Below are positions 37,760-48,446 of a DNA stretch of 64,000 nt, in pieces. Under the pieces are notes generated by a model. The model searched no databases. It had not been told where the DNA came from and saw only the letters and a program-made list of their open reading frames with translations. Position numbers and translations under genes: made by a program. This DNA is from Cotesia glomerata. Lineage: Eukaryota > Arthropoda > Insecta > Hymenoptera > Braconidae. Each line of letters begins with the position of its first letter. Position 1 is the first letter of the stretch. The stretch covers positions 20,556,474-20,620,473 of the forward strand of contig NC_058159.1 in assembly GCF_020080835.1 (NCBI RefSeq), read 5' to 3'.

Positions 37760-39693
37760 TTAGGGTGGACCAAAAAAAACTTTTAATTTTTTTTTCTTTA
37801 GCTACCGCAAAAATATCGTCCAAGATGACGAAAAAAAAAATTCTGGTCGAGTTTGAGCTCTTAATATCAATATCTAAAGGTATCACATGGTGATTTTTGA
37901 TTTCCCCTTTAAATAACACGGGAATTTTTTTTTTTTTTTTTGGAATTTTGATGTATCTCAACGAGTTATTGTGTGGTAAAAATAAATAAATATTTTTGTA
38001 GGAAATTGAACGGCCTACAAAAAAGGTCTGATATAATTTTTCGCTTAGTCAACTCGGTTAAAATTTATTCGCAATTAAAATTCAACTTAAAATAATATAC
38101 GATGACTTTCACAATTTTTTATACTTTTTAACAATAAAACGGCTTAAATTCATAAAACAACATATTTTTCGTGATTTTTCTCGTTTTTACTTCCCAAATT
38201 TATTGAGAAAAACTTATGTTATATGATAACCTACTCCCAATACGGATTACGGGGGTGGGTGTTAACAATGAAAATTAAAAATTTACTAGCTATAGTTCCT
38301 ATAGACTTAATTTGGTAGTAGTCTTTTATTGGTCATGTAGAGATAATCTCATTACGGATTTCAATAAATTCTACTTCCTTTTCTGTGTACAGAAATAAAA
38401 TTTGATAGAATCTCAAGAGAAACAGGAAATTCCAGAAATGGCCTCCAGCGTCAACCGATTTGAATATTTTTTTTTTCTTAATAATTAGATATCAGCTAAA
38501 AAAAGTAGAAGAGAAAAAATGTTGTTGTTTATGAACTAGGACTTTTTGAGACATGAAATTTAGGATAAGTCTATTGAGTTTCAATGAAATTTTCTAAAAA
38601 TTTCCTTACAAAGCTCGTCTCTCTGGCAGCAGGGTAAAAGTCATAGTAAAGTTTTCAAAACTTAATATTAATGATAGTTATTCAGTCAACGGACTAAGAA
38701 TTTTAAATACATGCATTGAAATAACATGTTATTTTTGCTGATCACATAACCGATAAATTTTTCTTATTGCGAGATCGCGGGTTTGTAACAGATGAAAATG
38801 AATGCATTTTCCAAACATTTGATATATAAAAAATAAATTTGGCTAATTATTTAAATAGAACTTGTAAAAAAAATGTTAAATTAATCATGTTAAATTTATT
38901 TTATATAGAAAAATAATGTCACTGAAAAAATTTTGAATAACAGAAAAATTCTTCGCATTTGCAGCTAGATCGATTTCAACTTCACTTATGAGACTTACAA
39001 TGACTTTAACTAAAACTTTCAATACTCCATTTGGAATCTGTGCAAATCAAAACAATACTCCAATTAAATTTCAAGTCTAGATCTAAAAATGCAATTCTAC
39101 AAAGCGCTCAGCGAAGCAAGTGGGTAACAGAAAATTGATAAATAATAGATATAATCGCATCAAAAATCTTTACAGTACTTCCGACTACATTGAAATCAGT
39201 TTTCAACGCTTTTATTCGAATTGTGTGCTATATGACATAAGTTTTTCTCAATAATTTTGGGAAGTAAAAACGAGAAAAATCATGAAAAATATGTTGTTTT
39301 ATGATTTCAAGCCGTTTTATTGTTAAAAAGTATAAAAAATTGTGAAAGTCATCGTATATTATTTTAAGGAACTTTAACTGCGAATAACTTTTAATCGAGT
39401 TGACTTAGCGAAAAATTATATCAGACCATTTTCGTAGGCCGTTCAATTTCCTGCAAAAATATCTATTCACTTTTACCACACAATAACTCGTTGAGATACA
39501 TCAAAATTCAAAAAAAAAAAAATAAAAATTCCCGTGTTATTTAAATGAGAAATCAAAAATCACCATGTGACACCTCTAGATATTGATATTAAGAGCTCAA
39601 ACTCTACCAGAATTTTTTTTTCGTCATCTTGGACGATATTTTCGCGGTAGCTAAAGAAAAAAAAATTAAAAGTTTTTTTTTGGCCCACCCTAA
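37760..39693. mobile_element. Long-TIR TTAGGGTGG element with foreign interior
   Basis: Ends TTAGGGTGGACC / GGCCCACCCTAA are matched by inverted repeats of about 460 bp (37760-38218 and 39232-39693), containing 'ctaccgcaaaaatatcgtcc' and the conserved 'gagctcttaatatcaatat'. There is no transposase. The interior (about 38222-39135) is a fragment of the ~140-bp tandem-repeat element, collinear with 44480-45420. It is a nonautonomous member of the family that includes 30901-34450 and 45441-48381. Confidence 0.8.
38222..39135 (+). repeat. Fragment of the ~140-bp tandem-repeat element inside the 37760-39693 transposon
   Basis: It begins in mid-unit ('attacgggggtgggtgttaa'), passes the tail motif 'aaatggcctccagcgtcaac' (38436-38455), then 'gctgatcacataaccgataa', and ends 'cagcgaagcaagtgggtaac'. 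Each step has a counterpart in 44480-45420. Confidence 0.75.
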
Positions 39694-40637
39694 TCTATAT
39701 ATACACTAGTCACAAAAATTAAGGGATATAAAAAAAATTCCAAATTTTTGGGTGATTTTCAACAAGCTGTAACTCCGAGGAAAATGGTCGTACAGAAAAA
39801 ATAAAAAAAGCAAATTGTAGCTCCAAGTGTCTAATTTTCAGATATGACCATGAAAAATTTTTGTTATTTCCAGGTCTGGAGAAATCTTAAGAAAACTACC
39901 AAAAAAAAATTTTCCAAATTTTATTCCGTCTAAAAAAGGTCCACGGGCTTCAAAAAAATTTTTTTAATTGTTTCGTTCAGAAGCTCTTTTAGAGAATTTA
40001 ATACTCTTTAATTTGGCGTATTCAAAAAGCCTGTACGACGATTTGCCGCGGAGTTATCGTCAATCAAAGCAAAAAAGTTCTTTTTGACTTTGATATTCAA
40101 TAACTCCGAAAATAATGATTGTACAGGAAATCGAAGAAAAGTTTTGAAAACTGTACGATATTCTCTATAAGAAAATGTAAACATCTTTTAGAAAAAAACA
40201 AGACAAAAAAACGAGACAAAAATTCGCATAATTAAGGATATTTGGATAACTTGGTATAACTTTGGATAAAATGGATGAACGAAGGATATCGTCGGTAATT
40301 TTTCAACCTCAAAGAGTCCCCTAAAATCCCTCAAAAATTTAAAGCGCTGCGATTTTTTTTTCATTGTGCCCCGAAGCTTCAAATTCTTTGTTTTTGCAAA
40401 AATCACCATTATGAGCAATTTTGTGATTTTTATTCATTTTTTCAATGAAAAAAATTTTTTTCTCTAAAATCCTTATTTTTTCGATTAAAGAGATTGATTT
40501 ACAAAAAATTTGAAAAAAAAAAAAATTTTTTTCAATTTTTTTCGAAATTTTCTCGATTTTTTTCGACTGCTGTTTTACCGCCGGCATTAGGGTTACCCAA
40601 AGCGTACCACGTGGAGGTTGCTCGTTCGGATTTACGC

Positions 40638-40640
<3 letters not shown>

Positions 40641-40698
<58 letters not shown>
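40641..40698. repeat. (GT)n microsatellite within the Tc1-type element
   Basis: A pure GT tract is followed by (TCTG)n at 40720-40738, just beyond the transposase stop codon. Thr/His-repeat frames here are artefacts. Confidence 0.97.
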
Positions 40699-40700
<2 letters not shown>

Positions 40701-40777
40701 TCTGTGTGTTTCTGTGTGTTTGTCTGTCTGTCTGTCTGCAGCTGTTGAAGGACCTTTGTACGCACGGCAGTAACAGT

Positions 40778-41815
40778 TCAGTACCGTGTATTGCCACCTC
40801 TGTTCCGAATCACAGCTCGTAAGCGCTCTTGCATGTTGATGCATCGTCGAATGTCACGTTGCGAAATTCCTTGCCAACAACGTAACAACGCTTGAGTCAA
40901 CTGATGAAGATTGTGCAGTTGCGGATAGTCTCGCCGCAATCGACGCCCAAGCATGTCCCAAACATGCTCAATTGGGTTCAAATCAGGACTTATAGCTGGA
41001 TGATTAAGCGTTGTTACGTTGTTGGCGCGGAGAAAAGTTTGCGTGCGAACTGCAGTATGAGGACGAGCATTATCCTGCATCAAAATGAACCGTCTTGCTC
41101 CCATGCGTGTGCGCATAGGCAGGACGTGTGGTCCCAGAATCTCGTCGACATACCTGTCGGCAGTCAACGTCCCACGAACGATGACCAACGGGGTTCTGGT
41201 ATTGAAGGACACGCCTGCCCACACCATGACTGATCCACCATTGAAAGTCGTAACTGGTCTCGTAAAACCATCCCGATCTCGTTCCCCACGACGGCGCCCA
41301 ACGAGAGATCGTCTATCGCTGCCATGAAGACAAAATCGAGATTCGTCAGTCCATAAAACACTGGTCCACTGTCGACGACCCCAATGGTGATGGTCATGCG
41401 CATAAGCCAATCGGGCTCGACGATGTCGTGGAGTGAGCATAGGCACGTGATTTGTGCGTCAAGCGCGTAGTCCTTGCTTTCGAAAGCGATTTTGGACCGT
41501 TGATGCCGAGATGTGTTGTTGGGGAGGACGTTGTCGACGATTGCGGAATTGAGGAGCGATCGTGTGAGCATGGGCAGTTGGGTTTCGACGAGCTTCGCGA
41601 ATGATAGCTCGATCATCACGCTCGGTAGTGATTCGTCGTCTACCTTGACCCGGACGACGATCGTAACTTTGAGTCGCGTTAAATCGGGCATAGGCACGAC
41701 TGACAACAGACTGACTCACTACCATAGAAGCTGCTACTTCCACCTGAATGTAGCCCTCTTGAAGTAGGGTAACAATTCGAGCCACATCTGTAGCAGCTAA
41801 ATTTCGGCGAGGCAT
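40778..41815 (-). pseudogene. Tc1-like DD34E transposase with one internal stop
   Basis: The enzyme would cut and paste the element by binding its inverted repeats and joining them to TA targets. The frame of 345 codons runs from ATG at 41815 to TGA at 40780-40778. Residues 1-118 form the DNA-binding part: a helix-turn-helix (LQEGYIQVEVAASMVVSQS) and a basic GRRRI-type segment near residues 56-62. A TGA at 41461-41459 follows GLRA; CGA to TGA fits the usual Arg at this point. The catalytic part continues in the same frame: VLWTDESRF, MQDNARPH and SPDLNPIEHVWD. 34 residues separate the second D from E, giving DD34E. Length is normal for Tc1 transposases (~340). Apart from the stop, no frameshift or lost catalytic residue is seen. 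Confidence 0.93.
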
Positions 41816-42934
41816 ATCAAAATGCCAAAGGTGATTATCAAAGAAAAGCTTACAGAAAATTCACGAAAAAAATTTAAGCTAGAAAGAATACAAAAAATTT
41901 AAGTTTTGTGTGAAGAAAATCCGAAGCCCGCGGGGGGTATATCAATTTGTTTTTATTGAATTTTTAAAATGAGATTTGAAATTAAGGCAGTTGTAGCGGT
42001 CAGAAAAAATTGAATTAATTTTTTTTTGATGATAGTGGAGCATTCTGAAGACGTTAAAAAAAAAAAATTTTCGAAAAAAATTGAAATTTTTTTTTTGTTT
42101 TTTTTTCAAATTTTTTAAAAAATCAATCTCTTTAATCGAAAAAATAAAGATTTAAGAGAGAAAAAATTTTTTTCATTGAAAAAATGAATAAAAATCACAA
42201 AATTGCTCATAATGGTGATTTTTGTAAGAACAAAGAAATTGAAGCTTCGGGGCACAATGAAAAAAAAAATCGCAGCGCTTTGAATTTTTGAGGGATTTTA
42301 GAGGACACTTTGAGGTTAAAAAATTACCGACGATATCCTTCATTCATCCATTTTATCCAAAGTTATACCAAGTTATCCAAATATCCTTAATTATGCGAAT
42401 TTTTGTCTTTTTTTCAGTCCGAGTTTTCAATTCGAAAAAAATTTTTTCTAAAAGATGTTTACATTTTCTTATAGAGAATATTGTGCAGTTTTCAAAACTT
42501 TTCTTCGATTTCCTGTACAATCATTATTTTCGGAGTTATTGAATATCAAAGTCAAAAAGAACTTTTTTGCTTTGATTGACTTTTGAATACTTTGAATACT
42601 TTGGCTTTTTGAATACGCCAAATTAAAATGTATTAAATTCTCTAAAAGAGCTTTTAAGCGAAACAATCAAAAAAATTTTTTTGAAGCCCGTGGACCTTTT
42701 TTTAGACGGAAAAAAATTTGGAAAATTTTTTTTTTGGTAGTTTTCTTAAGATTTCTCCAGACCTGGAAATAACAAAAATTTTTCATGGTCATATCTGAAA
42801 ACTAGACACTTGGAGCTACAATTTGCTTTTTTTATTTTTTCTGTACGACCATTTTTCACGGAGTTACAGCTTGTTGAAAATCACCCAAAAATTTGGAATT
42901 TTTTTTATATCCCTTAATTTTTGTGACTAGTGTA

Positions 42935-45420
42935 TATAGGAGATCCTATTTTTGAACTCACTCATCACGAAATCTCAGAAACTATTAGGTCGATTGACTT
43001 GAAATTTGGTAAGAATATTCCTTTTTGGAAAGGATATTCCTTTTGCCGAGTAGAGGTCAGCTAAAAACGGATTTTACGAAATTCCACCCTCAAGGGGTCT
43101 TGCGGGGGAGTTAACAATAGAAAATTCCCATTTTTTTTTATAATTTGTGTGTAGTCATTTGTTTTTTATTTCCGTCAATAAAGCAAAAGACGATCGTTTT
43201 TTCGTCATTCTTCTTTTTTTTTTCTAGTTTATAAAGAAGTCGGAAAAATGTATAACATCAACTCTACGCTTTCAATGCTTCTCCATCCTCACCATCCCAC
43301 TCATCCACCCACGCACTCTCACGCATCCATCCATGCACTCCTACGCATCCACCCACGCATCCACCCACGCACTCTCACGCATCCATCCATGCACTCACCC
43401 ACATCTATATATATATGAGATTTCCACGTATATAGTCACTCATCACGATATCTCTGGAACCATAAGACCTAGAGACTTGAAATTTGGTAGGAATATTCTA
43501 TATATATATATGAGATTTCCACGTATATAGTCACTCATCACGATATCTCTGGAACCATAAGACCTAGAGACTTGAAATTTGGTAGGAATATTCTTTTTAC
43601 CGAGTAGAAGTCAGCTAAGAACGGATTTAACGAAATTTCACCCACAAAGGGAGTTGCGGGGGCGTTAACAATCAAAAATTCCCATTTTTAAACTATAGCT
43701 CCTATCGACTCCAAATTTAGTAAGAATCTTCTGTAAGAGATCTAGAAATAATCTATGAACGAACTTTACGATATTACACCCCACAGAGGGTTGCGGGGGT
43801 GGGTATTAACAATGAAAATTTTTAATTTTCAAGCTATAGCTCCTACAGACTCCAAATTTGGTAGGAATTTTTTATAAGTAAAGTAAAAATAATTTATGAA
43901 TGAATTTTATGATATCCCACCCCACAGAGGGTTGCGGGGGTGGGTATTAACAATGAAAATTTGTAATTTTCAAGCTATAGCTCCTACAGATTCCAAATTT
44001 TATAGGAAATTTCTGTACGTGATGTAAAAATAATTTATGAACGAATTTTACGATATCCTAGCCCAAAGAGGATTGCGAGGGCGTTAACAATAAAAAATTC
44101 TCGTTTTCAAACTATAGCTCCAATAGACTCCAAACTGGATAGGAATTTTCTGTAGGAGATGTAGAAATAATATAGGAACGAATTTTACGATAGCTCACCC
44201 CACAGGGGTTTGCGGGGGTGGGTATTTACAATTAAAATTTTTAATTTCAAAGCTATAGCTCCTATAGACTTCAAATTTGATAGGAGTCTTCTATATGTGA
44301 TATAGAAATGATCTAAGAACGGATTTTACAATGAATCACCTCCAATAAGGATCGCGGGAGTGGGTGTTGACAATAAAAAATGTTCATTTCTAAAATATAG
44401 CTTCTGAAAACTCTAAATTTGGTAGAAATCTTTTATTTCTCCTGTAGAGATCATCTCAAAATGGATTTCAATAAAGTTTACTTCCGATAAGAATTGCGGG
44501 GGTGGGTGTTAAAATCTAAAATTTTAATTTCCAAACTATAACTTCGACAGACTTCAAATTTGGTGGGAGTCTTCATGTATCATGTCAAGTTCAGCTAAGA
44601 ATGAATTTTATCAAATTCCAACTCCAAAGGGACTGCGGAGGCGTTAACAATGAAAATCTTTCTTTTCAAAACAATAGTTTCTATGGACTCGAAGTTTTGT
44701 TGGAATATTTTATTTTTAATGTAAAAATCATCTCGAATAGGATCTTACGAAATTTCTCTCTCACATAAGAGTGCGGGAGTGATAGTTGTCAAAAAATTCA
44801 TATTCTTCAAATATATTTCCTAGAGATATAAAATTTGATAGAATCTTAAGAGAAACAGGTAATTACAGGGATGGCCTCCAAGGTCAACGGATTAAAATAT
44901 TTTCCTTTTTTAATAATTATATTTTCTTACCACAATCGTCTCTTTGGCAGCGGCGAAAAAGTCATTGTAAGGTTTCTAAAATTTAACTTTACATGTAGCT
45001 ATATAGTCAACGGACTAAGTATTTTGCATACATTTTATTTTTGCTGATCACATAACCAATGAATTGTTCTTATTACGGGATCGCGGGAATGTAACAGATT
45101 AAAATGAAAACATTTTCTAAACACTTGAGATGTAGAAAAGAAATTTGACTATTCATTTTAAGAGATTTCGTAAAATTAAAAATTAAAATCGTAAATCCAA
45201 AAATGATTATTCATTTTTGAAGAAAGCCACGGGAATGTTATAGTGATTGCACATTGAAAGTTACAATGGATATTCGCTAGAATTATGACATGGATAAAAG
45301 GTACAGGCCAATCCGATAGAATTTTGAATCTGTGCAAGTCAGAACAATACTCCAATTGAATTTCAATTCTAGATCTCAAAATACAATTCTATAAAGTGCC
45401 CAGCGGAGCGGGTGGGTAAC
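42935..45420 (+). repeat. ~140-bp tandem-repeat element, long copy (arm 2)
   Basis: The terminal part 'aggagatcctatttttgaac' and 'actcatcacgaaatctcag' is followed by a CACGCATCCACC minisatellite (43285-43400), a partial duplication of the terminal part (43430-43560), and about nine tandem units of 137-143 bp with the signature 'ttgcgggggtgggtattaac' (43654, 43791, 43932, 44073, 44210, 44351, 44494, 44633, 44771). Then come the tail motif 'acagggatggcctccaagg' (44865-44883) and ~500 bp ending 'agcggagcgggtgggtaac'. The tail motif resembles the 3' tail of the (GT)n HINE-like family. It is noncoding. Confidence 0.8.
43285..43400. repeat. CACGCATCCACC minisatellite
   Basis: Short C/A-rich repeats ('ccacgcatccaccc', 'ctcacgcatccatcc') in the tandem-repeat element. 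The inverted counterpart is the GGATG-rich stretch at 36262-36340. Confidence 0.85.
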
Positions 45421-46456
45421 AACTAGTATATATATATATATTAGGGTGCTTTTTTTTTTGCGACTATTTTTTTTTTTTCGTTTCCATCCCGAAATTTTGT
45501 TGGAAATACACCCAAAAAAATTCCCTGAAAGTTTGAGCCCTTAATATTAATATTAAGTACTCCTACACAGCGTGTGAAGATTTCCCATTTGAAATATACG
45601 AGAACTTTCATTTTTTTTTTTTAATTTCTATAGCTCAGTGGCATTTCATAGCATCACTTTGACCATGGACGGGTTTTTTTTAGAATTGAATGCTCTACAA
45701 AAGTGTCCATTGTCGCGAAGTCGTAACTCATACTGGCGGGGTAGTACGGACCACCAAACCAAATTTTTTATAGAATTCTTGTTTTTTCACTCATTATCTC
45801 ATAAACAACAAGACATACAGAAAAAATGTTAATGATAATTTTGTAGGAAATTCAATTCTCTACAAAAAAGGTCCTCAGCACCAAATCACTAAGATCGATA
45901 TTTTCTGAGATATTAATCATTGAAGTTTACGTAGCATTGAATTTCCACAAAATGTTGAGTCAAATCTTAAAAAATAATGATTTTTTTATTCGTATCATAA
46001 TTATAATTAGTAATTACTTATTGATTAAGTTACAAATTTAACGTAAAAAATTTTTAATTGTATTTTTCTGAAGTTTTTTATTTTTAAATAAATTTCTCAT
46101 TTAAATCACCCCATAATATTTGAATTTATCATTTAATAATTCAATTTCAATGAAATTCTAGATAAAAATATATTGTGTATGATCATTACGAATAATATAG
46201 GATGTTTCTTTGTTGCTGTGTATTGTGATACTGATTAATTGCGGTTTATTTTTCTTGCTCTGGTAGTACTACTGAGCTTTCACTTGACCTTGAATGCGTT
46301 CAACAAATTTCCCCTTTAATTGCAGCGCTTTCTTTGTTTTCGCGTACTAATCCCGCGAGAGTAAGAACAAAGCTTAGTGGGCATTGATCAGTGTGACGCC
46401 GTTGTATGTATACTTTGTTAAATTTGAGGTTAGGTCGACTTTAACCATCATTAAAA

Positions 46457-47860
46457 TGAGTGAAAAAATTGGTAATAAAACTTGGAATTATTTAATTGGA
46501 TTTGAAAGAAGCCAAATAAATAATAATAAGCTGCCTTCGTATCGTGACTTACTAAATTTTTTATGTATAAACATCAGTCTTTAAAATTAACTATTCGAAA
46601 TAGTGCTACTAGTGTTATTAACGATACTAATACTATTCGGGCTAGTTTCAAGATTCCAACTATACGTCCTCAGCACAGTCTTACGAAGTTGGAAAAATTT
46701 TATGCCGAATATATAAAAGTGAAGACACATCACAAGAGGGAAAAAAAATCGAAAGCACAAAAACAGAATGTTGAAAAGTTTAACCAAAAACTAGATAAAT
46801 TGTTCGATATTTCGAATTCCACAATGGTTAAGAATTTGCCAAAAGAGCAGCAACAATTTCTGAATGAGTGTCAAAAGGGGAAAACCAATCTTCACTCGCC
46901 CGTTACTAATTTCTTGCCGGTGGAAACTTTTCAGAATAAATCTGACACTGAACAGGAGATAACAAATGAAGATAATGAGAATAATACAGACGAAATTGGT
47001 TAGTTTCTTCTCACATACAACTATAAATTATCAAGCTCAACAATCAATCATTTTTAATAATCGAAAACAATTTCTTATAATTTAGACTCATATTTTTTCT
47101 ACTTACTTGTAAAATTTAATTCGCATTAAAATTCTAATTTTCTTAACCTCATTTTCTGAAAATTGAATTCTATATAATTTTTCAATATTTTAAAATTTGT
47201 TTCTAGATTCATAACTTTTTTTCTAATTATTAGTCTATCATTTTTGGTAAAATTTCTATCAAGTAAATCTGAATAAGTGAGATAAATCAAAATTTATTCA
47301 ATTTTGACAAAAATTTTGACTTGAATAAAAAAAAAATTTGTTTTCGATTTTTTTGCAGTCGAAAATTCCCACGCTATTAAAAAATTAAAGTCTCTGTAAC
47401 CAATAAATTTAAAACACATAAGGTAAAAGCCCCAATATATGATCATGTACCAGTATATGATCACTCCATGTATTTGTATACCTATATTTGTGAATATAGA
47501 TATACAAATACATGGAGTGATCATATACTGGTACGTGATCATCTATTGGGGCTTTTACCTTATATATCATTTTGTCTTATTTTTATTGGGGAAAATTGAC
47601 GGAAACTCAATTCAAAGAATATCTTTGCTTCTGGATAACAGAAGCTGAATATAAAATTTGAAAAATATTTGAATCGATTGGGTTTATTTATTTAATTCTG
47701 AAAAAATTGTTTTAGGCATGAAATTATCGCAACATTCGATGCCAGCAAGTTTTTGTAGTCTATCATCAAATTCCAGTGGGTTGAAACGAACATATTCTGA
47801 TTTTGAGGATGAACTCCCTGTACCTCCTAAAAAGAAAAAAATCAATATTTTTTAAGATTT
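46457..47860 (+). pseudogene. N-terminal fragment of the long-TIR transposon's transposase
   Basis: ATG at 46457 opens MSEKIGNKTWNYL and LPSYRDLLNF. A one-base slip in the T run at 46556-46561 then shifts the frame to the 46563-47003 reading (MYKHQSLKLTIRNSAT, IPTIRPQHSLTKLEKFY, KFNQKLDKLFDISNS). Near 47000 a donor-like G|GTTAG starts an intron that ends 'ttgttttag' at about 47714. The next exon reads GMKLSQHSMPASF, then KRTYSDFEDELPVPPKKKKI, ending at a stop just inside the right TIR. KLDKLFDI aligns with NKLFDI in the 31500-34012 pseudogene. The PPKKKKI stretch could be a nuclear localisation signal. No DDE domain follows. It could encode only a truncated DNA-binding-type protein, and only if the slip were absent. 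Confidence 0.7.
47419..47562. mobile_element. Hairpin MITE with TAAGGTAAAAGCCCC ends, copy 2
   Basis: A near-perfect 144-bp palindrome with ends TAAGGTAAAAGCCCC / GGGGCTTTTACCTTA and arms 'gatcatgtaccagtatatg' and 'cactccatgtatttgtat'. It lies in the intron of the transposase fragment of the surrounding element. Same family as 28798-28949. Confidence 0.88.
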
Positions 47861-48380
47861 GATTCAACATTTTGTGGAAATTCAATGCTAGGTAAACTTC
47901 AATGATTAATATCTCAGAAAATATCGATCTTAGTGATTTGGTGCTAAGGACCTTTTTTGTAGAGAATTGAATTTCCTACAAAATTATTATCTACATTTTT
48001 TCTGTATGTCTTGTTGTTTATGAGATAATGAGTGAAAAAACAAGAATTCTATAAAAAATTCGGTTTGGCGGTCCGTACTACCCCGCCAGTATGTGTTACG
48101 ACTTCGCGACAATGGACACTTTTGTAGAGCATTTAATTCTGAAAAAAACCCGTCCATGGTCAAAGCGATGCTATGAAATGCCACTGAGCTATAGAAATTT
48201 AAAAAAAAAAAATGAAAGTTCTCGTATAATTCAAATGGGAAATCTTCACACGCTATGTAGGAGTACTTAATATTAATATTAAGGGCTCAAACTTTCAGGG
48301 AATTTTTTTGGGTGTATTTCCAACAAAATTTCGGGATGGAAGCGGAAAAAAAAATAGTCGCAAAAAAAAAAAGCACCCTA

Positions 48381-48381
<1 letters not shown>

Positions 48382-48444
<63 letters not shown>
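48382..48444. repeat. (AT)n tract
   Basis: Almost pure AT repeats at the right flank of the long-TIR element. Confidence 0.95.

Positions 48445-48446
<2 letters not shown>

Larger units (their letters stand above)
39704..42932 (-). mobile_element. Tc1-type transposon with ~860-bp terminal inverted repeats
   Basis: A 3229-bp element starts CACTAGTCACAAAAATTAAG and ends with its complement. TA is duplicated at 39702-39703 and 42933-42934. The inverted repeats are unusually long, running to about 40565 on the left and 42060 on the right, and are A/T-homopolymer-rich. Between them lie a (GT)n tract (40641-40698) and one transposase gene on the minus strand with a single nonsense codon. Intact ends, a clean TA duplication and a nearly open gene indicate a fairly young insertion. 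It landed 10 bp from the neighbouring TTAGGGTGG element. Confidence 0.93.
45441..48381 (+). mobile_element. Long-TIR TTAGGGTG DNA transposon carrying an N-terminal transposase fragment
   Basis: A 2941-bp element starts TTAGGGTGC and ends GCACCCTAA within (AT)n on both sides. Inverted repeats of about 525 bp (45441-45970 and 47852-48381) are well matched and hold the family phrase 'cccttaatattaatattaag'. The interior carries a plus-strand gene fragment homologous to the N-terminus of the transposase in 30901-34450, with an intron that itself contains a hairpin MITE. The catalytic part is missing, so the element is nonautonomous, derived by deletion from a full one. Confidence 0.85.

Noticed and set aside
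40892..41767. Plus-strand open frames of 80-113 codons and a 180-codon minus frame over the Tc1-type gene
   Set aside because: They are alternative frames of the transposase, which shows the complete DD34E motif set in its own frame.
45638..48184. Two similar 64-65-codon frames (45638-45832 plus, 47987-48184 minus)
   Set aside because: They are the same sequence in the two terminal inverted repeats of one transposon and not a duplicated gene.
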